The notes: generated by a model from the sequence alone, not told the origin. A stretch of DNA of 64,000 bases from Stenotrophomonas sp. UBA7346 (GCA_002471015.1 DKPB01000085.1:1-64000), one strand, 5' to 3'. Positions 8,258 to 17,043 are shown, counted from the first letter of the stretch. A program made the numbers and translations.

Positions 8258-8290
8258 AAACCCCGGCGTCAAACCACGCCGGGGTTTCTG
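8258..8290 (+). terminator. Terminator before recG
   Basis: A perfect stem, AAACCCCGGCGT (8258-8269) with ACGCCGGGGTTT (8276-8287), encloses a six-base loop. The downstream T-content is modest. It probably ends the receptor operon. Confidence 0.7.
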
Positions 8291-8319
8291 TTTGCGGCGC
8301 ATGACGGCATCCTTACGCC

Positions 8320-10449
8320 ATGTCTGCACGCCGTGACCTTGCCACCCTCGATCTGTCCACCGAACCGCTGAGCCGTCTGGCCGGGGTTGGGCCGCGGGTG
8401 GCGGCCAAGCTGGAAGCGCGTGGCCTGACCACCTTGCAGGACCTGTGGCTGCACCTGCCATTGCGCTACGAGGACCGCACCACGCTGTTGCCGATCCGTG
8501 CGCTGAAGGCCGGCATGGCCGCACAGGTCGAAGGCAGGGTGGAGGCCGTGGAACGCGGCTTCCGCTACCGCCCGGTATTGCGGGTGGCGATCAGCGATGA
8601 CTCCGGTGCCACGCTGGTGCTGCGTTTCTTCCATTTCCGTGCCGCGCAGGTAGCGCAGTTCGCGGTGGGGCGGCGGCTGCGCGCCTATGGCACGCCGCGG
8701 CCCGGCCAGAACGGGCTGGAGATCGTCCACCCCAGCTATCACGTGCTGGGCGAGGGCGAGGATGCGGCACTGGGACAGGCGCTGGATCCGGTGTATCCCG
8801 CCGTTGAAGGCATCGGCCCGGCCAGCCTGCGCAAGTTGATCAGCCAGGCCCTGGATCGGCTGCCCGACGCGGCCACGCTGGAACTGCTGCCTGACAGCTT
8901 CCTGGCCGGACTGCGTCTGCCGTCCCTGCGCGATGCGCTGCTGACCATGCACCGCCCGCCACCTGACGCCGATATCGCCGCACTGGCGGCCGGTACCCAT
9001 CCGGCGCAGCGGCGCCTTGCGATGGAAGAACTGCTGGCGCACCACCTCAGCCTGCGCCGCCAACGCATCGCCCTGCAGCAGCATCGGGCACCGTCCCTGC
9101 GCGGCCGCGATGGTCTGGTCAAGGCGCTGCGCGAATCCCTGCCGTTCCAGCTGACTGGTGCGCAGGCGCGGGTCTTCGATGAAATCCGCAAGGACCTTGC
9201 GCGTGCCCATCCCATGCTGCGGCTGGTGCAGGGCGACGTGGGCTCCGGCAAGACCGTGGTCGCTGCCCTGGCGGCAATGCTGGCGGTGGAGCGCGGCAAG
9301 CAGGTGGCGCTGGCCGCGCCTACCGAACTGCTGGCTGAGCAGCACCTGGCCAATCTGCGCGCCTGGCTGGAACCGCTGGATATCCGCGTTGCCTGGTTGG
9401 CCGGCAAGGTCACCGGCAAGGCGCGCAGCAAGGTGCTGGAAGAAGTTGCCTCCGGCCATGCGCAGGTGGTGGTGGGTACGCATGCGCTGATGCAGGACAA
9501 CGTGGTGTTCAACGACCTGGCGCTGGCCATCGTCGATGAGCAGCACCGTTTCGGCGTGCACCAGCGTCTGGCCCTGCGTGACAAGGGCGCCAGCGCCGGG
9601 GTGGTGCCGCACCAGCTGGTGATGACCGCCACACCGATTCCACGCACGCTGGCGATGGCGGCGTACTCGGACCTGGATGTATCGGCCATCGATGAGCTGC
9701 CGCCGGGCCGTACCCCCGTGCAGACCATCGCCATCAGCGCCGAGCGGCGCCCGGAACTGGTCGAGCGCATCCGCATCGCCTGCCAGCAGGGCCGGCAGGT
9801 GTACTGGGTGTGCACGCTGATCGAGGAAAGCGAGGAAGCCGCCGGCCCGGGCAATGCCCGCATGGATGCGCAGGCCGCGCAGACCACCTTCGAAGCCTTG
9901 TCGGCACAGTTGCCGGAACTGCGCATCGGGCTGGTGCACGGGCGCATGAAGGCGGCCGAGAAGCAGGCGGCAATGCGCGCTTTCAAACAGGCGGAAACCG
10001 ATCTGCTGGTCGCCACCACCGTGATTGAAGTCGGCGTCGATGTGCCCAATGCCTCGTTGATGATCATCGAGAACGCCGAGCGTCTTGGCCTGGCGCAGTT
10101 GCATCAGTTGCGCGGGCGGGTAGGGCGCGGCGCCACCGCATCGAGTTGCGTGCTGATGTACCAGGCACCGTTGTCGGCGATGGCACGCGAGCGCCTGGAG
10201 ACCATGCGCCATACCGCCGACGGTTTCCTGATCGCGGAAAAGGACCTGGAACTGCGCGGCCCGGGCGAATTGCTGGGCACGCGACAGACCGGCCTGGCGG
10301 CATTCCGGGTGGCGGACCTGGCCCGCGATGCCGGCCTGCTGCCAACCGTGCACGAACTGGCCGAACGCCTGCTCAACGACGCGCCGACGCTGGCTGATCG
10401 CATCGTCAACCGCTGGATTGGTGGCGCGGTGCGCTACGCAGCGGCCTGA
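8320..10449 (+). CDS. recG: ATP-dependent DNA helicase RecG
   Basis: The product is 709 residues, full length for RecG. This monomeric superfamily 2 helicase remodels stalled forks and branch-migrates Holliday junctions. The N-terminal wedge/OB region begins near residue 15 (LSRLAGVGPRVAAKL). Walker A GDVGSGKT is at 305-312, the DEQH box of motif II at 406-409 (DEQHRFGV) and motif III is TATPIPRT. The C-terminal helicase domain has LLVATTVIEVGVDVPNA and QLRGRVGRG. The ATG at 8320 is the only sensible start. The gene stands between a terminator and the nucleoside hydrolase gene. Confidence 0.97.
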   Translation: MSARRDLATLDLSTEPLSRLAGVGPRVAAKLEARGLTTLQDLWLHLPLRYEDRTTLLPIRALKAGMAAQVEGRVEAVERGFRYRPVLRVAISDDSGATLVLRFFHFRAAQVAQFAVGRRLRAYGTPRPGQNGLEIVHPSYHVLGEGEDAALGQALDPVYPAVEGIGPASLRKLISQALDRLPDAATLELLPDSFLAGLRLPSLRDALLTMHRPPPDADIAALAAGTHPAQRRLAMEELLAHHLSLRRQRIALQQHRAPSLRGRDGLVKALRESLPFQLTGAQARVFDEIRKDLARAHPMLRLVQGDVGSGKTVVAALAAMLAVERGKQVALAAPTELLAEQHLANLRAWLEPLDIRVAWLAGKVTGKARSKVLEEVASGHAQVVVGTHALMQDNVVFNDLALAIVDEQHRFGVHQRLALRDKGASAGVVPHQLVMTATPIPRTLAMAAYSDLDVSAIDELPPGRTPVQTIAISAERRPELVERIRIACQQGRQVYWVCTLIEESEEAAGPGNARMDAQAAQTTFEALSAQLPELRIGLVHGRMKAAEKQAAMRAFKQAETDLLVATTVIEVGVDVPNASLMIIENAERLGLAQLHQLRGRVGRGATASSCVLMYQAPLSAMARERLETMRHTADGFLIAEKDLELRGPGELLGTRQTGLAAFRVADLARDAGLLPTVHELAERLLNDAPTLADRIVNRWIGGAVRYAAA

Positions 10450-10514
10450 TTGTGTGCTTCCACTGTCATGGAGGCCGTGACAGACTCCATGGCCAACCAG
10501 AAGTGAAGCAGAAG

Positions 10515-11450
10515 ATGAGCAAGAAGATTCCGTTGCTGATTGATACTGATCCGGGCGTGGATGACGCGCTGGCACTGCTGATGGCCTTTGCCGACGAGCG
10601 CCACGAGGTGGTCGCATTGACGGTGGCAGCGGGCAACGTAGGCCTGGAGTACACCGTGCGCAATGCGCTGAAGCTGTGCGAAGTGGCCGGCCGCGAGGAC
10701 GTGCCGGTGTTTGCCGGTACCCCGGACCCGCTGGTGTACCCGGCCGAGGATGCGGCGCATGTACATGGCCGCGATGGCTTTGGCGACGTGGACCTGCCGC
10801 TGGCCGCGCGCAAGGTGGAGGCCGAGCATGCAGCGTTGGCGATCCTGCGCCTGTCGCACCAGTACGCTGGCGAGCTGGTGCTGGTGGCCTTGGGCCCGCT
10901 GACCAATATCGCGCTGGCGTTGAAGCTGGACCCGAGCCTGCCGCAGCGGGTGAAGCGTTTCCTGGTCATGGGCGGTGCCATCACCGGCCACGGCAACATC
11001 ACCCCGTGCGCCGAGTTCAACATCGCCTTCGATCCGGAGGCGGCGCACATCGTGTTTTCGCAGTTCCCGCACACCGACGTGGCCGACTGGGAAGCCACTC
11101 TGGCCCATGGCCTGCTGCACCGTGACGTGGAGCAGTGGTTGGCGGCCGATACCGGCAAGGCGCGTTTCTACGAACTGATCTCGCGCCAGACCCGGCTGTG
11201 GTCGGAGGACAGTCGCGGCGAGCGCTGGTATGCCGCCGATGCGCTGGCCATGGCCTGGGCCTTGCAACCCGAGGGCGCAACCCGGGTGGAGCAGCGTCCG
11301 CTGGTCATCGAGCTGACCGGCAAGCACAGCCGCGGTGCCACCATTGTCGACTGGAACCGGCAGACCGGCGCGGCGGACAATACCGCCCTGCTGATCGGCT
11401 ACGATCAGGCCCGGTTCGAGGCCCAGGTGCAACGCGCGCTGGGTCTGTAG
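10515..11450 (+). CDS. Nucleoside hydrolase (IunH family)
   Basis: The product is 311 residues. It hydrolyses the N-glycosidic bond of ribonucleosides to base plus ribose in purine/pyrimidine salvage. The calcium-binding signature DTDPGVDDALAL begins at residue 10, giving the D-x-D-x-x-x-D-D set (D10, D12, D16, D17). A central N-I-A-L-A-L segment and the distal EFNIAFDPEAA are also typical. I chose the ATG at 10515 because the motif normally lies about ten residues from the N terminus; the frame is open a further 63 bp upstream. Base specificity (inosine-uridine or pyrimidine-specific) cannot be decided here. Confidence 0.9.
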   Translation: MSKKIPLLIDTDPGVDDALALLMAFADERHEVVALTVAAGNVGLEYTVRNALKLCEVAGREDVPVFAGTPDPLVYPAEDAAHVHGRDGFGDVDLPLAARKVEAEHAALAILRLSHQYAGELVLVALGPLTNIALALKLDPSLPQRVKRFLVMGGAITGHGNITPCAEFNIAFDPEAAHIVFSQFPHTDVADWEATLAHGLLHRDVEQWLAADTGKARFYELISRQTRLWSEDSRGERWYAADALAMAWALQPEGATRVEQRPLVIELTGKHSRGATIVDWNRQTGAADNTALLIGYDQARFEAQVQRALGL

Positions 11451-11470
11451 CAGTGCGAGATCGCCCCGGC

Positions 11471-11500
11471 TTGATTGCCGGGGCAAGCCGTGCTTATAAT
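11471..11500 (+). promoter_or_regulatory. Sigma-70 promoter of rpmE2
   Basis: TTGATT (11471-11476) and TATAAT (11495-11500) are separated by 18 bp. The start codon of the L31 gene lies 37 bp after the -10 box. Confidence 0.75.
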
Positions 11501-11536
11501 GGCCGTCTTGACCACCAGCCCACACGGTGCGAGCCC

Positions 11537-11779
11537 ATGAAGGCCGATATCCATCCCGATTACCACAACGTCGTTTTCCACGACGTGACCTCCGACTTCA
11601 AGTTCCTGACCCGTTCGACCATGTCCTCCAAGGAGACGGTCAAGTGGGAAGACGGCGAAGAATACCCGCTCGTCAAGGTTGAAATTTCCTCGGCTTCGCA
11701 CCCGTTCTACACGGGCAAGCACAAGGTCATCGACACCAGCGGCCGCATCGACAAGTTCCAGAAGCGCTACGCGCGCTGA
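11537..11779 (+). CDS. rpmE2: Type B 50S ribosomal protein L31
   Basis: The product is 80 residues and resembles the zinc-independent (C-minus, type B) form of L31, which bridges the two ribosomal subunits. It begins MKADIHPDYH and has the type B insert around HPFYTGKHKVID. It lacks the four cysteines of the zinc-binding type A protein. In many bacteria type B L31 is induced by zinc starvation through Zur; I see no Zur box here. Instead there is a strong sigma-70 promoter, which suggests constitutive use. A strong terminator follows directly. Confidence 0.96.
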   Translation: MKADIHPDYHNVVFHDVTSDFKFLTRSTMSSKETVKWEDGEEYPLVKVEISSASHPFYTGKHKVIDTSGRIDKFQKRYAR

Positions 11780-11802
11780 TCGGACTGGTTGTTGCTGCCC
11801 CG

Positions 11803-11836
11803 ACAACGGCCGCGCCCTGCGCGGCCGTTGTTTTGT
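11803..11836 (+). terminator. Terminator of rpmE2
   Basis: The stem ACAACGGCCGCGC (11803-11815) pairs with GCGCGGCCGTTGT (11819-11831) and is followed by TTTGTT. This is a classic rho-independent terminator. Confidence 0.88.
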
Positions 11837-12059
11837 TACGTCCGTCGTACGGCTGAACCATTGCGGAATCTGGCGGCTTTGCCAGCGCGACGCTGTGTCG
11901 CAGGCAAACCCGGCCCTATAAGACTTTTGTCTTCGCAATCTGCAAATGCTGCTGTGCGATAATCGTCGGAACCGCAGTGGAAAACTGCGGACTTCCTTCA
12001 CGCGCCTGCCCGCACCCCATTCGTCAGGACAGGCGCCTTCCACTTGAGGAGCGCACACT

Positions 12060-13334
12060 GTGTCCGATCTTGATCAGGTCACGCTCAACGCCGGCGACAA
12101 GTCGGTCGTTCTGCCTGTCGTCAAACCCGTACTGGGCAATAACTGTGTCGATATCTCGAAGCTGACCAAGGAAACCGGTCTCTTCACCTACGACTCGGGC
12201 TACACCGCCACCGCCAGCTGCAAGTCGGCCATCACCTACATCGATGGTGACAAGGGTGTGCTGCTGTATCGCGGCTATCCGATCGAGCAGCTGGCCGAGA
12301 AGTCCAGCTTCGTCGAAGTGGCCTACCTGCTGATCAATGGCGAGCGTCCGGATGCCGGCCAGCTCAAGGCCTTCGAAGCCGAACTGAGCGCCGAAGCCGG
12401 TGTCGATGATTCGATCAACACGCTGATCGGCAGCTTCGCCAAGGACGCCCACCCGATGGCGATCCTGGCTGCCTCGATCGCGCAGCTGTCGGCCAAGTAC
12501 CACGCCTCGCTGGACCTGGACGACGCCGAGCAGCGCCGCCAGGCTGCCGTGCGTCTGATCGCCAAGGTACCGACCCTGTCGGCGCTGATCTACCGCCATG
12601 GCAAGGGCCTGCCGGCCAACAAGCCGGACACCTCGCTGGATTACGTCAGCCGCTTCCTGAAGCAGACCTTCGAGTCGGCCGATGGCAAGTACGATCTGAA
12701 CAAGGACGTGGTCAAGGCGCTGGACCTGCTGTTCATCCTGCACGCCGACCATGAGCAGAACGCCTCGACCTCGACCGTGCGTCTGGTCGGTTCCACCGGC
12801 GCCAACCCGTACGCATCGGTCGCCGCTGGCGTCACCGCGCTGTGGGGGCCGGCACACGGCGGCGCCAACGAAGCCGTGCTGAAGATGCTGGAAGAGATCG
12901 GTTCGGCCGACAACGTCGAATCGGCCGTGGTCAAGGCCAAGGACAAGACCTCGGGCTTCCGCCTGATGGGCTTCGGCCACCGCGTGTACAAGAACTTCGA
13001 CCCGCGCGCCAAGGTGATCGGCGAGATGACCAAGCAGGTGCTGGGTCAGCTGGGCGTGCAGGATCCGCTGCTGGACGTGGCCATCAAGCTGGAACAGGCC
13101 GCGCTGCAGGACGAGTACTTCGTTGCCCGCAAGCTGTACCCGAACGTCGACTTCTACAGCGGCATCATCTACAAGGCGCTGAACATCCCGACCGAGATGT
13201 TCACGGTCATGTTTGCCCTGGGCCGTACCGCTGGCTGGGTGTCGCATTGGCTGGAACAGCAGGTCGACCCGGAAATGAAGATCGGCCGTCCGCGTCAGGT
13301 CTACACCGGCCACGACGTGCGCGACTACAAGTAA
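12060..13334 (+). CDS. gltA: Type II citrate synthase
   Basis: The product is 424 residues. It condenses oxaloacetate and acetyl-CoA to citrate, the entry step of the TCA cycle. The length and the N-terminal domain mark it as the hexameric, NADH-sensitive type II enzyme of Gram-negative bacteria. The catalytic histidines are visible: H266 in G-P-A-H-G-G-A-N and H307 in GFGHRVYK. The start codon is GTG at 12060, with a GAGGAG-like ribosome-binding site just upstream (CTTGAGGAGCGC). About 220 bp of leader separates it from the L31 terminator and presumably holds its promoter. A terminator follows the stop. Confidence 0.97.
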   Translation: MSDLDQVTLNAGDKSVVLPVVKPVLGNNCVDISKLTKETGLFTYDSGYTATASCKSAITYIDGDKGVLLYRGYPIEQLAEKSSFVEVAYLLINGERPDAGQLKAFEAELSAEAGVDDSINTLIGSFAKDAHPMAILAASIAQLSAKYHASLDLDDAEQRRQAAVRLIAKVPTLSALIYRHGKGLPANKPDTSLDYVSRFLKQTFESADGKYDLNKDVVKALDLLFILHADHEQNASTSTVRLVGSTGANPYASVAAGVTALWGPAHGGANEAVLKMLEEIGSADNVESAVVKAKDKTSGFRLMGFGHRVYKNFDPRAKVIGEMTKQVLGQLGVQDPLLDVAIKLEQAALQDEYFVARKLYPNVDFYSGIIYKALNIPTEMFTVMFALGRTAGWVSHWLEQQVDPEMKIGRPRQVYTGHDVRDYK

Positions 13335-13371
13335 TGGCCGTGGCGCAGTGATGCGCCCTCCCGTTACGCAC

Positions 13372-13400
13372 AAGGCCCCGCTTCGGCGGGGCTTTTTGTT
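13372..13400 (+). terminator. Terminator of gltA
   Basis: The stem AAGGCCCCGC (13372-13381) pairs with GCGGGGCTTT (13386-13395) around a TTCG tetraloop and runs into a T-rich tract (TTTTTGTTTG). Confidence 0.92.
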
Positions 13401-13406
13401 TGCGCG

Positions 13407-13507
13407 CTATCCACACAGGCTGTGCGGGGGAGGTGACACAAGTTGTGGATAAGCGGCGGCAGCCCTTGTGCGGCCTGCCTCCACGGTACGTGGTGATATT
13501 TTGTCCA
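13407..13507 (+). repeat. DnaA-box repeat, copy 5
   Basis: CTATCCACA is at 13407-13415, TGTGGATAA at 13444-13452 and TTTTGTCCA at 13499-13507. The 37 and 55 bp spacings again match exactly. It is 12 kb from the other copies, directly after the gltA terminator and directly before the tandem GTAG array. Confidence 0.8.
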
Positions 13508-13512
13508 GACCG

Positions 13513-13866
13513 GTAGTGCCGAGCCATGCTCGGCAAAAGCCCAACCAGACCATGTAGTGCCCAGCCATGCTCGGCAAAAGCCCAACCAGACCATGTAGTG
13601 CCGAGCCATGCTCGGCAAGAGCCCAGCCAGACCATGTAGTGCCGAGCCATGCTCGGCAAAAGCCCAACCAGACCATGTAGTGCCGAGCCATGCTCGGCAA
13701 GAGCCCAGCCAGGCCATGTAGTGCCGAACCATGCTCGGCAAACGCCCAACCAGACCATGTAATGCCGAGCCATGCTCGGCAGAACCCAACCAGGCCAGGT
13801 AGTACCGAGCCATGCGCGGCAGAGGCTCTACGGCAAGGCCCATTGCCGAGCATGGCTCGGCACTAC
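13513..13866. repeat. Tandem array of GTAG palindromes, 41-bp period
   Basis: Seven palindromes start at 13513, 13554, 13595, 13636, 13677, 13718 and 13759, spaced by exactly 41 bp. An eighth starts 40 bp later at 13799 and is followed by an inverted copy ending in CACTAC. Each unit is a GTAGTGCCGAGCCATGCTCG-type hairpin plus a conserved ~18 bp linker (AAAGCCCAACCAGACCAT with small variants). Because the linkers are also conserved, this is a tandem duplication and not a set of independent insertions. No cas genes are nearby and the linkers are not unique, so it is not a CRISPR array. Confidence 0.88.
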
Positions 13867-13889
13867 CGGACCGGAGCAAACGTTGCAGT

Positions 13890-14531
13890 TCAAGCCACCC
13901 CTGTCGGCGGCGGTGAGGCAGCCAGCAGCAGCTTGAGCTGGGCCAGCGTCGCGCGTGGAAGCGGTTTGCCATCGTCAGGCGATACCGGCGGCTGCCGTAG
14001 CGCGTCTTCGGGCAGTACGACCAGCTCGAAAGCAATGCCATCGGCGGCAAACTCCCAGCCGGGGAAATGCTGGCGGCTGGTATGGCCGGCCAACTGCAAT
14101 ACGCAGGTGCGGGCCACGGCGGGGATGCGTTGCTCGTGCAGGAAATGCTGGACGGCATCGGCGTCGTCACAGTGCAGCTGCAGGTTGACCGGGCTGTTGT
14201 CGCCCGCCAGCCCGGTCAATACCGCGCCCACCAGGCGGGGCTGGAAAGCATGCAGGAACTGCATGGCCTGCATCGCCGACTCACGGCGCCGGTGCAGGGC
14301 GCCGGGTTGCTCGGTGGAGGCGAACAACCGCTGGTGTTCGCGCAGCGCCTGCTCCACGTCGGCCAGCCGTGGCCACAACGCTTCTTCGTGGATGCCGAGC
14401 TTGGATGCTGCCTTGCGGCGGGCATGCTCGAAATCGTGGATACCGCTCTCGGCAATCAGGCGCGCCGCTTCCTGTGCGATCAGCAAGCGCTCACGCGGGG
14501 CGCGGCGGGTGGACAGCGGGGAGGGCGGCAT
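13890..14531 (-). CDS. Conserved hypothetical protein
   Basis: The product is 213 residues, and I do not recognise it with certainty. The N-terminal ~45 residues are charged and helical (RERLLIAQEAARLIAESG), resembling a small helical bundle that reads 'D-F-E-H-A-R-R-K-A-A-S-K-L-G'. The middle (RLVGAVLTGLAGDNSPVNLQ, then LHCDDADAV) has a G-x-S-x-V plus D-D-A-D pattern. That could reflect a degenerate nucleotidyltransferase fold; this is a weak guess. There is no signal peptide or membrane segment. Codon usage fits its neighbours. It lies 73 bp downstream of the PBP1A gene on the same strand, so it may be the second gene of that transcript. Confidence 0.7.
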   Translation of the reverse strand: MPPSPLSTRRAPRERLLIAQEAARLIAESGIHDFEHARRKAASKLGIHEEALWPRLADVEQALREHQRLFASTEQPGALHRRRESAMQAMQFLHAFQPRLVGAVLTGLAGDNSPVNLQLHCDDADAVQHFLHEQRIPAVARTCVLQLAGHTSRQHFPGWEFAADGIAFELVVLPEDALRQPPVSPDDGKPLPRATLAQLKLLLAASPPPTGVA

Positions 14532-14604
14532 CTGGCGGTTCCAGTGGGATACGGCCCGATTGTAGGCAGGCGGCGGGCATTGCGTCCCGCCGCCGGTGCG
14601 ACGA

Positions 14605-17043
14605 TCAGAAAATATCGAAGGCCGCGTCGTTGGTGGCCTGGTCCTGCTGCTGGAAATCGAAGTCCTGCATGCGTTCGAGGTCCTCGGTCTTCACCCACTC
14701 GGTGGCTCCATTCAGGGTTGCCTCGACCATGCCCGAGGGCGGGTCGTTGCGGGCGATGGGCGCGTCCTTCAGCGCGGTGCGCATGTAGTCGATCCAGATC
14801 GGCAGCGCTGCCTTGCCGCCATACTCGCGGTAGCCCAGCGAGCGGAAGTCGTCGCGGCCAACCCAGACGGTGGTGGCGAATGGACCGCCGAAGCCGGAGA
14901 ACCAGGCGTCACGGTGATCGTTGGTCGAGCCGGTCTTGCCACCCACGTCTTCGCGGCCAAGTACCTTGGCCGCGGTGCCGGTGCCGCGCTGGACCACGTC
15001 ACGCATCATCGACACCAGTTGGTAGGCGGTACGCTCGTCGATGGCCCGTGGTGCGGTGCGTGCGTCCGGGTTGGTCGGCTTGGGTGGTTCGGCCGGCGCG
15101 TCCGGCTTGCCGGCCGCAGCCGGGGGTTGTGCGGCGGTCGGGCTGGGTTCGGCGCCGAAGTTGAAGCCGTCCACCACCTGGTTGACCGGGGCGGCACCGG
15201 CGACGGCCCCGCCGCAGCCGCGGCAGGCCATGGCCGGGTTTTCCTTGAAGATCACCGTGCCGTCGCGATCCTTGATCTGGTCGATGACCCAGGTGTCCAC
15301 GCGCGAGCCGCCATTGGCGAACACGGCATAGCCGCGGGCCACCGACAACGGGGTCAGCGAGGCGGTGCCCAGCGACATCGACAGGTTGGGCGGCAGTTCC
15401 GCTTCCTGGAAGCCGAACTCGCTGATGTACTTGCGTGCGTAGTCGACCCCGACGCTGTCTAGCAGGCGTACCGAGACCAGGTTGCGCGACTGCACCAGTG
15501 CTTCGCGCAGGCGCATCGGGCCACGGAAGCCGCCGCCGTCGTTCTGCGGCTGCCAGGTCTTGCCGCGGCGGTCGCGGAACACCACGGGCGCGTCGAGCAC
15601 GATCGATGCCGGGTTGAAGCCCTTGTCGAAGGCCGAGGCATAGATGAAGGGCTTGAAGCTGGAGCCGGGCTGGCGGCGTGCCTGGGTGGCACGGTTGAAC
15701 TTGTTGCCGGCAAAGCTGAAGCCGCCGACCAAGGCGCGCAGGGCACCGCTCTCGGCATCCAGCGAGACCAGCGCGGCCTGGCCGCGCGGGATCTGGTCGA
15801 TCAGCCATTCGCCGTCCTTGTCACCGGCGCTTACGCGGATCATGTCGCCGCGGGTGAGCAGCTTGGCCGGGCTGCGGGTGGTCCAGCGGCTGGACGCCAC
15901 CGGCAGCACCAGTTCACGGCGGTCGGCCAGCACCACGGTGGCGCTGCCATCGGCCGCGGTGGAGGCGACCACGGCCGGAATCAGCCCGGCCTGGGCGGGG
16001 ATACCGGCGATGTTGCGCGCCAGGGCGGCGGCATCGGCATCGGCGGCGACGTCGAAATGCTGCTCCACGCCATGCCAGCCGTGGCGGTGGTCGTACAGCA
16101 TCAGGCCATCGCGTACCGCCAGGTTGGCGGCATCCTGCATCGCCGAGTTGATGGTGGTGGTGACGTGGTAGCCCTTGTTGAGCACGTCCTCACCGTACTT
16201 GGCGATCATCTCCTGGCGGACCATCTCGGCCACGTACGGCGCATAGACCTGCACCGGCGGCTCGTGCGGGCTGGCATGCATGGGCACGGCCTTGGCCGCG
16301 TCAGCCTCGGCCTGGGTGACGAAGCCCAGTTCGGCCATGCGCTGCAGCACATAGTTGTCGCGGCGCTGGCGCGCGCGCTCGGGGTTGCTCAGCGGGTTGC
16401 CGCTGGACGGGAACTTGGGAATGCCGGCCAGCGAGGCCATTTCGTCCAGGTCCAGTTCGGCCAGCTTCTTGCCGTAGTAATACTCGGCGGCGGCACCGAT
16501 GCCATAGGCGCGGTTGCCGAAGAAGCTCTTGTTCAGATACAGCTCGAAGATCTCGTCCTTGCTGAGCTCGCTCTCGATCTTGCGGGCCAGCAGGATCTCG
16601 GCGAATTTGCGGGTGTAGCTGACCTCGCTGCTCAGGAAGAACTGGCGCGCAACCTGCTGGGTGATGGTCGAGCCGCCGGGCACGCCGTCCTTGGAGCCGG
16701 TGCGCGCAATCATCCAGATCGCCCTGCCCACGCCCTTGTAGTCGACGCCGTCGTGTTGGTAGAAACGGGCGTCCTCGGTGGCCAGGAAGGCCTGTTTCAG
16801 GCGCTCCGGCACGTCCTTCATCTGGATCGGGTAACGGCGGGTCTCGCCGAATACCGCCATTAATTTCCCTTCACTATCATAGACATACATCGGCTCCTGC
16901 AACTCGACGTTGCGCAGGGCCTGCACGTCCGGCAGCTTGGAGGAAACAACGTAATAGAGCGAGCCAACGGCGATCGCACCCACCAGGGCGAGGGCGATGA
17001 AGAGGGCCAGCAGCCAGCGCAGCCAGCGGCGAAAACGTGGCAT
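14605..17043 (-). CDS. mrcA: Penicillin-binding protein 1A (glycosyltransferase/transpeptidase)
   Basis: The product is 812 residues, a bifunctional class A PBP that polymerises and cross-links peptidoglycan. A single N-terminal membrane anchor spans residues 9-31. The glycosyltransferase domain has the catalytic E90 in the ATEDARFYQHDGVD motif and GGSTITQQVARQFF. An OB-like insert follows. The transpeptidase domain has SSFK with the acylated serine at 461, SRN in QSRNLVSVRLL and KTGS at 703-706. A proline/alanine-rich insert (PTAAQPPAAAGKPDAPAEPP) interrupts the late transpeptidase region. It is divergent from the pilMNOPQ operon, an arrangement common in gammaproteobacteria (mrcA/ponA next to pilM). 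Confidence 0.97.
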   Translation of the reverse strand: MPRFRRWLRWLLALFIALALVGAIAVGSLYYVVSSKLPDVQALRNVELQEPMYVYDSEGKLMAVFGETRRYPIQMKDVPERLKQAFLATEDARFYQHDGVDYKGVGRAIWMIARTGSKDGVPGGSTITQQVARQFFLSSEVSYTRKFAEILLARKIESELSKDEIFELYLNKSFFGNRAYGIGAAAEYYYGKKLAELDLDEMASLAGIPKFPSSGNPLSNPERARQRRDNYVLQRMAELGFVTQAEADAAKAVPMHASPHEPPVQVYAPYVAEMVRQEMIAKYGEDVLNKGYHVTTTINSAMQDAANLAVRDGLMLYDHRHGWHGVEQHFDVAADADAAALARNIAGIPAQAGLIPAVVASTAADGSATVVLADRRELVLPVASSRWTTRSPAKLLTRGDMIRVSAGDKDGEWLIDQIPRGQAALVSLDAESGALRALVGGFSFAGNKFNRATQARRQPGSSFKPFIYASAFDKGFNPASIVLDAPVVFRDRRGKTWQPQNDGGGFRGPMRLREALVQSRNLVSVRLLDSVGVDYARKYISEFGFQEAELPPNLSMSLGTASLTPLSVARGYAVFANGGSRVDTWVIDQIKDRDGTVIFKENPAMACRGCGGAVAGAAPVNQVVDGFNFGAEPSPTAAQPPAAAGKPDAPAEPPKPTNPDARTAPRAIDERTAYQLVSMMRDVVQRGTGTAAKVLGREDVGGKTGSTNDHRDAWFSGFGGPFATTVWVGRDDFRSLGYREYGGKAALPIWIDYMRTALKDAPIARNDPPSGMVEATLNGATEWVKTEDLERMQDFDFQQQDQATNDAAFDIF

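Noticed and set aside
8269..10617. A 782-codon minus-strand frame opposite recG.
   Set aside because: High-GC genes often give long antisense frames; the + strand frame has every RecG motif.
13513..13866. Possible CRISPR array (regular 41-bp spacing of palindromic repeats).
   Set aside because: The linkers between the palindromes are almost identical, not unique spacers; there are no cas genes and no leader. The unit is the known GTAG palindrome.
13364..14170. A long minus-strand reading frame with a repeated peptide (EHGSALHGLVG-like) over the tandem array.
   Set aside because: It is the translation of a tandem repeat whose 41-bp period is not a multiple of three. The real gene on this strand is the one at 13890-14531.
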